From JAGVSZ01 sp963716855 (lineage in GTDB: Bacteria; Pseudomonadota; Gammaproteobacteria; Burkholderiales; SG8-39): a stretch of DNA of 64,000 nucleotides. The position numbers and the translations under genes are program-made. The DNA is taken from positions 62,001 through 126,000 of the forward strand of contig CAVQUV010000023.1 in NCBI GenBank assembly GCA_963716855.1. The letters run 5' to 3'. Within the stretch, counting starts at the first letter, position 1. Each line of letters opens with the position of its first letter. Below, in pieces: positions 15,798-24,835 of the stretch. Below the pieces are notes generated by a model. It did no database searches and was not told where the DNA came from. It saw only the letters and a list, made by a program, of their open reading frames with translations.

Positions 15798-17885
15798 TCA
15801 GTTGAAGGTCTTGCCTTCCGCGGCGAGCTTCGCGAGCAGCGCCGCCGGCTTCCAGTACTGGCCGTTGCGCCCCCCGGCGAACTTCGCCATTGCGGCAACG
15901 ACGTTCTTCAGCCCGATGGTGTCGGCGTAGAACATCGGCCCGCCGCGGTAGAGCGGAAAGCCGTAGCCGGCCAGGTACACCATGTCGATGTCGCTCGCGC
16001 GGAGCGCGATGCCCTCGTCGAGGATCTTCGCGCCTTCGTTGGCGAGCGCGAAGATGCAGCGCTCGACGATCTCCTGATCGGAGATCTGACGGCGCGTCAC
16101 GTTGACCTCCTTCGAGTGCGCGACGATCAGCTGCTCGATCTCCGGATCGGGAATCGGGGCACGGGAGCCCGCTTCGTACCTGTAGACGCCCTTGCCGGTC
16201 TTCTGCCCGAAGCGGCCCATCTCGCAGACGCGGTCGATCCACGCGGGGTAGACCTGCCGCTCGGGATCCTCGGCGCGGCGCCGCTTGCGGATGTGCCAGC
16301 CGATGTCCTGGCCCGCCATGTCCATCATCGCGAACGGGCCCATCGCCAGGCCCCAGTCCTGCACCGCCTTGTCGACCTGCTGCGGGAGCGCGCCTTCCTC
16401 GACCAGGAAGTAGGCCTGGCGCACGTACTCCTCGAGCATGCGGTTGCCGATGAAGCCGTCGCACACGCCCGAGACGACGCCGAGCTTCTTGATGCTCTTC
16501 GCGAGCTTCATCACCGTCGCGAGGACTTCCTTCGAGGTCTTCGCGCCGCGCACGACCTCCAGCAGCCGCATCACGTTCGCCGGGCTGAAGAAGTGCAGCC
16601 CGATGACCCATTCCGGGCGCCTGGTGAACGACGCGATCCGGTCGAGGTCGAGCGTCGAGGTGTTGCTCGCGAGAATTGCGCCCGGCTTCATGGTCGCGTC
16701 GAGCTGCCGGAACACCTTTTCCTTCACGCCCAGGTCCTCGAACACCGCCTCGATCACCAGGTCGGCGTCTTTGATCGCATCGTACGAGAGCGCGGTCGAG
16801 AACCGGCTCATGCGCTTGTCCATCTCTGCCTGCGCGAGGCGGCCCTTCGAGACCGTTGCGGCGTAGTTCTTGCGGATCACGTCGAGCCCGCGATCGAGCG
16901 CGTCCTGCTTCACCTCGAGCAGCGTCACCGGGAAGCCCGCGTTCGCGAACGCCATCCCGATCCCGCCGCCCATCGTGCCCGCGCCGACGATCGCGATCTT
17001 CTTGATCTCGACGATCGGCGTCGAGTCCGGCACGTCCGGGATCTTCGAGGCGGTGCGCTCGCCGAAGAAGGCGTGCCGCAGCGCCTTGGACTCGGTCGTC
17101 ACGACCAGCTCCTCGAAGCGCTGGCGCTCGAACTCGAGCCCCTGGTCGAAGGGCAGCCTTGTCGCCGCTTCGACGCACGCCACGATCTTCGGTGGCGCGG
17201 GGAAACCGCGCGACTCCTTGGCGACCTTGCCGGCGGCTGCGGCGAGGAATGCCGCCGCGTCGCCTTCGAGCCTCACCTTTTCCTCGCGGAGCTTGCGCAG
17301 CGGGCGCTTCTCGGCGATCACCTTGCGCGCGAAAGCGAGCGCGCCGGCGAGCAGATCGCCCGGCACGACCTCGTCGAACAGGCCCGAGGGCATCTTCTCC
17401 GACAGCGTCGGTGCGCCGGAGACCATCATGTCGAGCGCGGCCTTCGCATCGATCGCACGCGGCAGGCGCTGCGTGCCGCCGGCGCCGGGCAGGATGCCGA
17501 GCTTCACTTCGGGCAGCGCGATTTGGGCGCCGGGCGCCGCGACGCGGTAGTGGCAGCCGAGCGCGAGCTCCAGCCCGCCGCCCATCGCCACCTTGTGGAC
17601 CGCCGCGATCACCGGCTTCGACACCGCCTCGATCTTCGCGATGACCTGCCGCAGATGCGGCTCGGCGCTCGCCGCCGGGCTGTTGAACTCCTTGATGTCG
17701 GCGCCGCCCGAGAACGCGTTGCCGCCGCCGATCAGGACGACCGCCTTCACGTTCGCGTCGGCCAGGGCCTTGTCGATGCCCTCGACGATCCCTTTGCGCA
17801 GGGGATGTCCGAGTCCGTTGACCGGCGGGTTGTTCAGGGTGACCACGGCGATGTCGCCGTGCACGGCGTATTCGGCTGCGTTCAT
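15798..17885 (-). CDS. Bifunctional enoyl-CoA hydratase / 3-hydroxyacyl-CoA dehydrogenase (FadJ/FadB-like)
   Basis: 695 residues. N-terminal crotonase domain (1-190) with both catalytic glutamates in GGGLELALGCHYR and LPEVKLGILPGAGG; linker; NAD-binding domain IVGAGTMGGGIGMAFANAG (about 295-313); 3HCDH C-terminal domains with HFFSPANVM (catalytic His) and FIGNRM. It hydrates 2-enoyl-CoA and oxidises the 3-hydroxyacyl-CoA to the 3-keto form for the thiolase downstream. Upstream is a 17-base gap to the sugE stop. Complete and in frame. Confidence 0.95.
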   Translation of the reverse strand: MNAAEYAVHGDIAVVTLNNPPVNGLGHPLRKGIVEGIDKALADANVKAVVLIGGGNAFSGGADIKEFNSPAASAEPHLRQVIAKIEAVSKPVIAAVHKVAMGGGLELALGCHYRVAAPGAQIALPEVKLGILPGAGGTQRLPRAIDAKAALDMMVSGAPTLSEKMPSGLFDEVVPGDLLAGALAFARKVIAEKRPLRKLREEKVRLEGDAAAFLAAAAGKVAKESRGFPAPPKIVACVEAATRLPFDQGLEFERQRFEELVVTTESKALRHAFFGERTASKIPDVPDSTPIVEIKKIAIVGAGTMGGGIGMAFANAGFPVTLLEVKQDALDRGLDVIRKNYAATVSKGRLAQAEMDKRMSRFSTALSYDAIKDADLVIEAVFEDLGVKEKVFRQLDATMKPGAILASNTSTLDLDRIASFTRRPEWVIGLHFFSPANVMRLLEVVRGAKTSKEVLATVMKLAKSIKKLGVVSGVCDGFIGNRMLEEYVRQAYFLVEEGALPQQVDKAVQDWGLAMGPFAMMDMAGQDIGWHIRKRRRAEDPERQVYPAWIDRVCEMGRFGQKTGKGVYRYEAGSRAPIPDPEIEQLIVAHSKEVNVTRRQISDQEIVERCIFALANEGAKILDEGIALRASDIDMVYLAGYGFPLYRGGPMFYADTIGLKNVVAAMAKFAGGRNGQYWKPAALLAKLAAEGKTFN

Positions 17886-17902
17886 GCGCGCTCCAGTGAG
17901 GT

Positions 17903-18223
17903 TCAGGCGGGGGTGACGAGCTTGAGCCCGACGATCCCCGCGACGATCAGGCCGATGCAGCCGAGCCGCGCGACGGTCGCGGGCTCGGCGAAGAGAACGA
18001 TGCCGAGGATCGCGGTTCCCACCGCGCCGATCCCGGTCCAGATCGCGTAGCCCGTGCCGACCGGCACCGTGCGCAGCGCGAGCGCGAGAAACAGCATGCT
18101 GGCGACGAGGGCCACGCCGGTGACGAGGCTCGGGACGAGCTTCGTGAAGCCCTCGGTGTACTTGAGCCCGATGGCCCACACGATTTCGAGGAGTCCGGCG
18201 AGGATGAGGTAGATCCAGTGCAT
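17903..18223 (-). CDS. sugE: SMR-family exporter, SugE/Gdx type
   Basis: 106 residues, four membrane helices, inner membrane. The N-terminus MHWIYLILAGLLEIVWAIGL places the conserved Glu14 in helix 1, and GLKYTEGFTKL marks the SugE/Gdx branch (guanidinium/H+ exchange in characterised members) rather than EmrE. It is encoded alone, unlike paired SMR genes. A possible -10 (TACAAT, plus coordinates 18275-18280) lies about 50 bases upstream of the start. I looked for a guanidine riboswitch upstream and did not find one. Confidence 0.9.
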   Translation of the reverse strand: MHWIYLILAGLLEIVWAIGLKYTEGFTKLVPSLVTGVALVASMLFLALALRTVPVGTGYAIWTGIGAVGTAILGIVLFAEPATVARLGCIGLIVAGIVGLKLVTPA

Positions 18224-18391
18224 GCGGAAGGGCTCGCAGACTGCACCGCGGAACTGCCGCGGCAACGCGCGGGCATTGTAGACCTTCCCCGTGCGACCGG
18301 GGTTCGCCCTGCCGATTCGACTCCACCTGGAGTGCGCCGCAGCATCAGCGTGCTTCCCCTGCGATGCGCTTTGCACTGGCGACGAGGCGGG

Positions 18392-18405
18392 TTGACTGCG
18401 GTCAA
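18392..18405 (+). promoter_or_regulatory. FNR/CRP-family-like operator
   Basis: TTGAC-TGCG-GTCAA is a perfect inverted repeat with four-base spacing, close to the FNR/Anr consensus TTGAT-N4-ATCAA (one change per half-site). It lies 68 bases upstream of the cytochrome c start, where an oxygen-responsive activator would make sense. No clear -10 was found at the matching distance. Confidence 0.4.
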
Positions 18406-18472
18406 CACGCTTCGGGCGGGCATCTGGCAGAGTGAATTTCGAGTTGACCGGTGTCCAAACGGGAGGATTGCG

Positions 18473-18896
18473 ATGAAGCCTTCTATGATTGGATCAGTGG
18501 TACTCGGGGCGACGATGATCTGCGCCGTCGGAGCGAGTCCATGCTCAGACCGGAATCGACCTCGGCAAGCGGGAGTACGTCTTCAACTGCGGCGGATGCC
18601 ATGGCGAGACCGGAAAAGGCGACGGTCCGTACATGACCTTCATGAAGCGCCCGTCCGACATTACGCAGCTTGCGAAGAAGAACAACGGCGTGTTTCCCGT
18701 CTCACGGGTGTACGAAGTCATCGACGGGAGGCAAGACGTGGCGGCGCACGGCCCGCGGGACATGCCGATCTGGGGCATGGACTACCAGGCCAAGGCCGGC
18801 GCGTACTACATCGACGTGCCGTACAACCCGGAGGTGTACGTGCGGGTTCGGATCCTCGCCTTGATCGAATACCTCGATCGACTCCAGGTGAGGTAG
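18473..18896 (+). pseudogene. Periplasmic c-type cytochrome, frameshifted in the signal peptide
   Basis: ATG 18473 follows GGGAGGATTGCG. The signal MKPSMIGSVVLGATMICAVGAS then loses frame at about 18539-18540, where one extra C sits in AGTCCATGCT. Removing it gives SHAQTGIDLGKREYVFNCGGCHGETG, a mature monohaem cytochrome with a CGGCH haem motif and a candidate distal Met in GPRDMPIWG. The repaired protein is about 140 residues. It would be exported and matured by the Ccm system. The downstream part from 18633 is uninterrupted. Confidence 0.8.
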
Positions 18897-18979
18897 CTCC
18901 AGCCGGCGAGGGGCCGCGCCCTCTGCAATTCCCGGACCCGGTGAACACGCCCGGCACGCCGGGCGTGTTCGGATGTCTC

Positions 18980-19675
18980 TCAGACCTCCAGCCACTCGCG
19001 CCGGATCAGCGCGTTCCCGCGCAGGTCGTCCGGTGCGCCCTCGAAGACGATCTGCCCGTGCCCCATCACGTACATCCGCTCGGATAGATCGAGCGCGATC
19101 GCGAGCTTCTGCTCGACCAGCAGGATCGCCACGCCGCGCCGCTTGATCTCGCGGAAGAGGTCGGCGACCAGCTCGACGAGCTTGGGCGCGAGGCCCTCGG
19201 TCGGCTCGTCGATCATCACGAGGTCGGGGTCGCCCATCAGCGTGCGCGCGAGCGTGAGCATCTGCTGCTCGCCGCCGGACAGCACTCCTCCCTGGGTGTC
19301 CCCGCGCTCGGCGAGCCGCGGAAAAAGGCGGAACACGTCGTCCACCGACCAGCGCCCGGTCTTGCCCCGGGATTTCATCCCGAGCTCGAGGTTCTGGCGC
19401 ACGGTCAGCGTCGGGAAGATGTCGCGGTTCTCCGGCACGTAGCCGAGCCCGCGGTGCGCGATCTGGTAGCTCTTGAGGCCGAGGATCTCGGCGTCCTTGA
19501 AGCGCACCGAGCCCCGCGCGTCGACCATGCCCATGATCGCCCGGATGGTCGTCGAGCGGCCGACGCCGTTGCGGCCGACGAGGCTCACGCACTCGCCGAC
19601 ACCGACCCGGAGATGCACGCCCTGCAGGATGTGGCTCTTGCCGTACCACGCGTGGAGGTCGCGCACCTCAAGCAT
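18980..19675 (-). CDS. livF: Branched-chain amino acid-type ABC transporter ATPase LivF (altered Walker A)
   Basis: 231 residues. LivF signatures: MLEVRDLHAWYGKSHILQGV, ABC signature LSGGEQQM, Walker B LVMIDEPTEGLAP and the LivF-type end NALIRREWLEV. The Walker A reads GRNGVGRSTT: the invariant lysine is replaced by Arg40 (codon CGC, three bases away from AAG), which should weaken ATP hydrolysis at this site. With LivG it would power uptake through LivHM. Its start overlaps the livG stop by eight bases. It is the last gene of the leftward liv operon. Confidence 0.93.
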   Translation of the reverse strand: MLEVRDLHAWYGKSHILQGVHLRVGVGECVSLVGRNGVGRSTTIRAIMGMVDARGSVRFKDAEILGLKSYQIAHRGLGYVPENRDIFPTLTVRQNLELGMKSRGKTGRWSVDDVFRLFPRLAERGDTQGGVLSGGEQQMLTLARTLMGDPDLVMIDEPTEGLAPKLVELVADLFREIKRRGVAILLVEQKLAIALDLSERMYVMGHGQIVFEGAPDDLRGNALIRREWLEV

Positions 19676-20420
19676 GGGCGACTCCGAGGTAGGCTTCCTG
19701 CACCTTCGGGTTCGCGCGGATCGCCGCCGGCGCGCCGCTCGCGATGAGCTCGCCGTACACGAGCACGCTGATACGGTCGGCGAGATCGAAGACGACGCCC
19801 ATGTCGTGCTCGACCATGACCAGCGTCCTGTCCTCGGTCACCTTGCGGATCAGCGCGACCGCTGCGGCGGTCTCCGAGCGGTTCATGCCCGCGGTCGGCT
19901 CGTCGAGGAGGATCACCTCGGCGCCGCCGGCGATCGTGACCCCGATCTCGAGCGCGCGCTGCTCCGCGTACGAGAGCACGCCGGCGAGCGTGTCTCGCCG
20001 CCGCGTCAGTCCGATGCGCTCCATCACGTCCTCGGCGCGGCGGCGCGCGTCGGCGAGCGTGGACAGCGCGCGCCAGAACGCGTAGCGGTAGCCGAGCGAC
20101 CAGAGGACCGCGCAGCGAAGGTTCTCGAACACCGACAGGTTCTGGAAGATGTTGGTGACCTGGAAGCTCCGCGACAGTCCGCGGCGATTGATCTGGTGCG
20201 GACGCAGGCGCGTCACGTCGGCGCCGTTGAGCAGAATGCGGCCAGCGGACACCGGAAACCGGCCGCTCGCGAGGTTGAACAGCGTCGACTTGCCCGCGCC
20301 GTTCGGGCCGATGATCGCGTGGCGTTCGCCCCGCGCGACGGCGAGGTCGACGCCGCGGATGATCTCGGTCTTGCCGAAGTGCTTATGCACCCCGCACAGC
20401 TCGAGCGCGGGCGCGGTCAT
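19668..20420 (-). CDS. livG: Branched-chain amino acid-type ABC transporter ATPase LivG
   Basis: 250 residues. Intact Walker A GPNGAGKSTLFN, the LivG-specific stretch GLSRSFQVTNIFQNLSVFEN, Walker B VILLDEPTAGMN, H-loop MVEHDM. The ABC signature reads LSYAEQRALEIG, where the second position is usually Gly (LSYGEQ), a mild departure. It binds the inner face of LivHM. The start overlaps the livM stop by four bases, so H-M-G-F are translationally linked. Confidence 0.94.
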   Translation of the reverse strand: MTAPALELCGVHKHFGKTEIIRGVDLAVARGERHAIIGPNGAGKSTLFNLASGRFPVSAGRILLNGADVTRLRPHQINRRGLSRSFQVTNIFQNLSVFENLRCAVLWSLGYRYAFWRALSTLADARRRAEDVMERIGLTRRRDTLAGVLSYAEQRALEIGVTIAGGAEVILLDEPTAGMNRSETAAAVALIRKVTEDRTLVMVEHDMGVVFDLADRISVLVYGELIASGAPAAIRANPKVQEAYLGVAHA

Positions 20421-21700
20421 GCGGCCGACGCCATCACGCGCTTCGCCTCGATCTCGCGCTGCACCGCGTCCCATGCGGCGCGCACGCGCCGCCAGGCGAC
20501 GCGATGCAGCGCGACGCCGGCCGCGAGCAGCACGCCGCACGCGAGCCACGGCGTCGCGCTGAACGGCGCCACGGCGATGCCGCCGAGCATCAGCTCTCGC
20601 GGCGCGCCGGTCGCGCTCACGTGGTAGGTCATCTCGACGATTCCCACGAATCCGACCAGCCCGAGCAGGCCGGCGACGAGCGCCCACCCGTACGGGCGGA
20701 TGAGCCGTCCCAGCAGGCCGAACTTCCAGACGCGCAGGTTCTGCATCGCGATCATCGCGATCCCGCCGGGCGCGAACATCACGATCGCAATGAAAAACAG
20801 CCCGAGGTAGAGCAGCCACGCTTTCGTGAATCCGGACAGCGCCGTCTGGAAGAAGGTGAAGACCACGGCCCCGATGACGGGCCCGAAGAAGAACCCGACG
20901 CCGCCGATGTATGCCGCGAGCAGCACCGCGCCGGAGCGCAGCGTCGAGACCGTCTCGGCGGTGACGATCTCGTAGTTGATCGCGGCGAGACCGCCGGCGA
21001 TGCCGGCGAAGAAAGCCGACAGCACGAACATCAGCAGCCGCACGCGCTCGGTGCTGTAGCCGACGAAGGCCGCGCGCTCCTCGTTGTCGCGCACCGCGTT
21101 CGCGATGCGGCCGAGCGGGGTCTGCGTGAGCGCGAACATCGCAGCCATGCTGAGGATGGTCCAGAGCGCGATCAGGTAGTAGACCTGTATCGCCGGACCG
21201 TAGGTGATCCCGAACGGCGTCGGCCCGACCATCCGGTTCGCGTTCACCCCGCCCTCGCCGCCGAAGAACGCCGGCAGCATGAGCGACATCGCGTGCACCA
21301 TCTCGCCGATGCCGAGCGAGATCATCGCGAAGGCGACGCCCGCCTTGCGCGTCGTCACCCAGCCGATGAGCGCCCCGAAGAGCGCCGCGGCGAGCCCGCC
21401 GACCAGCGGGAGCAGGGTCACCGGGAGGGCGAGCTTGCCCTGCCCGATCAGGTTCAGCGCGTGGATCGCGAAGTAGGCACCGAGCCCCATGTAGACCGCG
21501 TGCCCGAACGAGAGCAGTCCGGTCTGCCCCAGCAGCATGTTGTACGACAGGGCGAAGATGATCATGATGCCCATCTGGCTCATCAGCGTCAGTGCGAAGC
21601 CCTGCCGGAATACGAGCGGCAGGACGAGCAGCACGAACGCGAAGGTGCCCCAGGCGGACCAGCGTCCGACGTTGACGGGCCTGAACTTGAGCGTGCTCAT
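20417..21700 (-). CDS. livM: Branched-chain amino acid-type ABC permease LivM
   Basis: 427-residue inner-membrane permease with about ten helices. LivM motifs: SYNMLLGQTGLLSFGHAVYM (about 54-73), the cytoplasmic coupling segment TPLGRIANAVRDNEERAAFVGY and late GPVIGAVVFTFFQ. It is longer than the usual 320-360 residues because of two extra hydrophobic segments and a basic tail after about residue 330. Seven bases downstream of livH. Confidence 0.93.
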   Translation of the reverse strand: MSTLKFRPVNVGRWSAWGTFAFVLLVLPLVFRQGFALTLMSQMGIMIIFALSYNMLLGQTGLLSFGHAVYMGLGAYFAIHALNLIGQGKLALPVTLLPLVGGLAAALFGALIGWVTTRKAGVAFAMISLGIGEMVHAMSLMLPAFFGGEGGVNANRMVGPTPFGITYGPAIQVYYLIALWTILSMAAMFALTQTPLGRIANAVRDNEERAAFVGYSTERVRLLMFVLSAFFAGIAGGLAAINYEIVTAETVSTLRSGAVLLAAYIGGVGFFFGPVIGAVVFTFFQTALSGFTKAWLLYLGLFFIAIVMFAPGGIAMIAMQNLRVWKFGLLGRLIRPYGWALVAGLLGLVGFVGIVEMTYHVSATGAPRELMLGGIAVAPFSATPWLACGVLLAAGVALHRVAWRRVRAAWDAVQREIEAKRVMASAA

Positions 21701-21707
21701 CGCGCGC

Positions 21708-22655
21708 TCACGTTTCTCTCGTCCCCATCAGCCCGCGCGGCCGGACGACGAGCATCAGCACCATGATCAGATAGGGCAGCATCGGCGCGGCCTGGGCGAC
21801 CGTGAGGTTCAGCACCTCGGCGAGAAAGGTCCCGTCGGCGGGCACGATGCCGAGCGGCTTCAGCAGGCCGCCGAGCGACGCGTCGAGCGACACGGAGAAG
21901 GTCTGCAGCAGCCCGATCAGGAGGCTCGCGAGGAACGCGCCGGCGAGCGAGCCCATGCCGCCCACCACGACGACCACGAACACGATCGGGCCGATCGCGG
22001 CGGCCATGCCGGGATCGGTCACGAACGCCGGTCCGCCGACCGCGCCGGCGAGCGCCGCGAGCGCCGAGCCGCCGCCGAACGTGAGCATGAACACGCGCGG
22101 CACGTTGTGCCCGAGCGCCTCGACCGTGCGCGGATGCGTGAGCGCGGCCTGGATCACGAGGCCCACGCGCGTGCGCGTGAGCCCGAGGTAGATCGCGACG
22201 AGCATCGCGATGGCCACCGCCGCCATGAAGCCGCGGTAGATCGGAAAGCTCGACCCGAACACGGTGAAGAGCGGGCCGTCGAGCGCGGGCGGCGGGTTGT
22301 ACTCGACCGCCGCGCGGCCCCAGACGAGGTGGATCGCCTCCTCGATGATGTAGGCGAGGCCGAACGTGAACAGCAGCTCGGCGACGTGGCCGTGCTTGTG
22401 CACCTGGCGCAGGCCGTAGCGCTCGACCAGCATGCCGATCACGCCCACGGCGAGCGGCGCGACGAGCAACCCCGGCCAGAAGCCCAGCCAGCGCGTGATC
22501 TGGTAGCCGAAGTACGCGCCGACCATGTAGAAGCTGGCGTGCGCGAAGTTGAGCACGCCCATCATCGAGAAGATGAGCGTGAGGCCGGCAGAGAGCAGGA
22601 AGAGCAACAGCCCGTAGCTCAGGCCGTTCAGGGTCTGGATGACGAAGAACTCCAT
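21708..22655 (-). CDS. livH: Branched-chain amino acid-type ABC permease LivH
   Basis: 315 residues, about eight membrane helices, beginning MEFFVIQTLNGLSYGLLLFL. LivH hallmarks: SMMGVLNFAHASFYMVGAY and VVVVGGMGSLAGAFLASLLIG, plus the coupling helix region ALTHPRTVEALGHNVPR. Together with LivM it forms the pore. It is separated from the receptor gene by 164 bases that hold a large nested hairpin, which should reduce permease transcription relative to the receptor. Confidence 0.94.
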   Translation of the reverse strand: MEFFVIQTLNGLSYGLLLFLLSAGLTLIFSMMGVLNFAHASFYMVGAYFGYQITRWLGFWPGLLVAPLAVGVIGMLVERYGLRQVHKHGHVAELLFTFGLAYIIEEAIHLVWGRAAVEYNPPPALDGPLFTVFGSSFPIYRGFMAAVAIAMLVAIYLGLTRTRVGLVIQAALTHPRTVEALGHNVPRVFMLTFGGGSALAALAGAVGGPAFVTDPGMAAAIGPIVFVVVVVGGMGSLAGAFLASLLIGLLQTFSVSLDASLGGLLKPLGIVPADGTFLAEVLNLTVAQAAPMLPYLIMVLMLVVRPRGLMGTRET

Positions 22656-22684
22656 TGGCCGGTTCTGTCTGACTTGGGGGATTC

Positions 22685-22740
22685 GGAAGGGGGTCGGGTT
22701 GGGAAAGGAAGGGTCCCAACCCTTCCTTAGGCCCCCTTCC
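22685..22740 (-). terminator. Nested hairpin between the liv receptor and livH
   Basis: An inner perfect 10-bp stem (AAGGAAGGGT at 22705-22714 with ACCCTTCCTT at 22719-22728, 4-base loop) sits inside an outer 9-bp stem (GGAAGGGGG at 22685-22693 with CCCCCTTCC at 22732-22740). There is no T run. By position it is a partial terminator or RNA-stabilising element lowering expression of the ABC subunits. Confidence 0.6.
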
Positions 22741-22819
22741 TCAATCGGTCCATGGCACGGGCGAAAAACAAGGGCGGCCCGGTCGCCGCCCTCGACGCGA
22801 GTGCGTCAGTGCGCGGGCA

Positions 22820-24077
22820 CTACTTCCCGGGCCGCTTCATCTGGCACGACGTGGGCTGCGCCGAAACGTAGGGCTCGATCCGCACGTCGGTCCGGAATGC
22901 GAGGCCAGTGTTCTCCACGTCGTATTTCACGTCCTTCGGGCCGCCCTTCGCGGCCGAGCGCACGAAGGTCGAGATAAAGAGCGGCTGGATCATCTGGTGG
23001 TCCGCGGCGCGCATCTCCACTTCGCCGACATCGGTTGCGTACTTCATGCCGGAGAGCTGCTGCGCGACCTTCACGGGGTCGGTGGACTTCGCCAGCTTCG
23101 CCGCCTCGGCGAGCATGTTCATCCCGGTGTGGACGCGCAGGAACCACCAGTCGAGGTTGTATTTCTTCTTGAACTCGGCGTTGACGCGCTCGAGCTCCTT
23201 CGACGGCACGTTGGTGTGCCACTCGGTGATCTGCTTCATGCGATCGACGCCGGCCTCGCCCACCGCCGTCGGCACGCCGGCGAAGCCGGCGTAGTACGTA
23301 TAGAAGATGACGTTCAGGCCGGCTTCGCGCGCGGACTTCACGAGCAGCGACATGTCGTTGCCCCAGTTGCCGGTGATCACCGTGTCGGCGCCGGAGGCCT
23401 TGATCTTCGCCACGTACGGGGCGAAGTCCTTCACCTGGCCGAGCGGGTGCAGGTCGTCGCCCACGATCTCGATGTCGGGGCGCTTGCGCTTGAGGTCGGC
23501 CTTCGCGGCGCGCGACACCGCCTGGCCGAACGAGTAGTTCTGGTTGATCAGGTAGACCTTCTTGATCTTCTGGTCTTTCGCCAGCTCGGTGGTGAGCGCC
23601 TCCATCTTCATGTCGCTGTTCGCGTCGAGGCGGAAGTGGAAGTAGTGGCACTTGGAGTTGGTGAGATCGGGGTCCACCGCGGCATAGTTGAGATACATGA
23701 TCTCCTTGCCGGGGTTGCGCTCGTTGTGCTTCTGCACGGCGTCGGAGAGCGCGAGCGCGACCGCCGAGCTGTTGCCCTGCGTCACGTAGCGGATGCCGCG
23801 GTCGACGATCTGCTTGAAGACGTTCAGCGTCTCCTGCGGGCTCACCTTGTTGTCGAATCCCACGACCTCGAACTTCACGCCCGGCGCGGCGTTGCGCCGG
23901 TTCAGCTCGTCGGCCATGAACTGGAATTGCTTGAGCCCGGCCTCGCCGACGTTCGCGAACGGGCCGGACAGGGGATCGACGTAGGCGATGCGCAGGACTT
24001 CCTGGGCGGTGGCCGGCAGGGCGGCGGCGAGCGAAAGGGCAGCGACGACGAGCGAGCGAAAGGCTGCGCGCGAGCAT
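22820..24077 (-). pseudogene. Liv-type ABC transporter periplasmic receptor, frameshifted in the signal peptide
   Basis: ATG 24077 follows AGGAGGAGG. The signal MLARSLSL breaks frame near 24054, where one extra base lies in a CGCT-type repeat; without it the text continues LVVAALSLAAALPATAQEVL and then the receptor IAYVDPLSGPFANVGEAG. From 23917 to the stop at 22820 the frame is clean (MADELNRRNAAPGVKFEVVG, TNSKCHYFHFRLDANSDMK). Periplasmic-binding-protein type 1 family, about 418 residues when repaired. It supplies LivHMGF. The ligand may be an amino acid or, as often in betaproteobacteria, a carboxylate or aromatic acid. Confidence 0.88.
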
Positions 24078-24288
24078 GGGGACTCCTCCTCCTCGTTGGG
24101 GCAACGTCGGCCTCCGGACGAACGCCGGATGACCCTCCTCTCCTGATGCCGAGACGATGGTAGAGAAAGGGTCAGGGGGGGTCAACTGGCGCCGCGCGCG
24201 TGCTCGCAGCGCGCAGGAAACGGGCCGGTGGAGTCGAGCTCCCCCGTCCCGCAGGGCGCGCGGGGTCGCGCGCAGGCAGGCGCCGGCC

Positions 24289-24553
24289 TTACTGCGCCGT
24301 GCCGTAGGTCTTCGCGATGTCGTCGATGATCGTCTGGACGTCCTTGGCGCTGAGCTTCTGGATGCCTTTCTGCTTCATCATCGCGTCGAACTTCGACTCG
24401 AACATCCGCATGGCTTCGGTCTTGGAGATCATGCCGTCCTTGTCGGTGTCCATCTTCATCACGTTGTCCATGTTCTTCTGGGCCAACGCGACCTGGCCGA
24501 ACCCGAGGGCGAGCCCCATGGCGACAGGCGGCGGCGATTTTCGAGGGTTTCAT
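24289..24553 (-). pseudogene. Small secreted EF-hand protein, frameshifted in the signal peptide
   Basis: ATG 24553 follows AAAGGAGAAGC. MKPSKIAAA then breaks at about 24526 (one extra base); removing it gives VAMGLALGFGQVALAQ, completing a signal peptide. The mature part (about 60 residues) has one EF-hand, MDTDKDGMISKTE (Ca2+ ligands D-x-D-x-D-G-x-I-x-x-x-E), and a helix pair ending DDIAKTYGTAQ. Small periplasmic calcium-binding proteins of this kind are common in Burkholderiales; the role is unknown. Single gene. Confidence 0.75.
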
Positions 24554-24783
24554 TTTGCTTCTCCTTTCCGTGGTTGAAGGGCGTGAGCCGTCTGGAGCGC
24601 AGGCCCAGCGTTCGTCGGGACCGCGACGCGGCCTTACGCTCTTTCATCGGGCGCGGGACGACCGTCTGCATCAGGGCGCGCCCGATCGATCTCGTCGTGC
24701 TGCGCGTACGCGGACTGCAATCCTGCGCACCGCCGTAGTGCAGCCCATAGACCAAACGGCGTATGGCGGAGGCGCATCGACCT

Positions 24784-24808
24784 CCCCCTAATATCGTCAT
24801 TAGCGGGG
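24784..24808 (+). promoter_or_regulatory. AT-cored inverted repeat upstream of the GGDEF/EAL gene
   Basis: CTAAT (24788-24792) and ATTAG (24799-24803) flank six bases, extended by CCCC (24784-24787) and GGGG (24805-24808) with a one-base bulge. The AT-rich centre stands out in this GC-rich sequence and lies about 30 bases before the start at 24836. It could be a promoter/operator; no factor recognised. Confidence 0.35.
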
Positions 24809-24835
24809 TTTGCGCTCCGTTCACTCAGCACGGGC

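Noticed and set aside
16116..18050. Long rightward open frame antisense to the FadJ-like gene
   Set aside because: Antisense shadow with no domain; the leftward gene has complete catalytic motifs.
18224..18300. Guanidine riboswitch upstream of sugE
   Set aside because: The leader contains small GC hairpins but none of the conserved loops or blocks of guanidine-I, -II or -III riboswitches.
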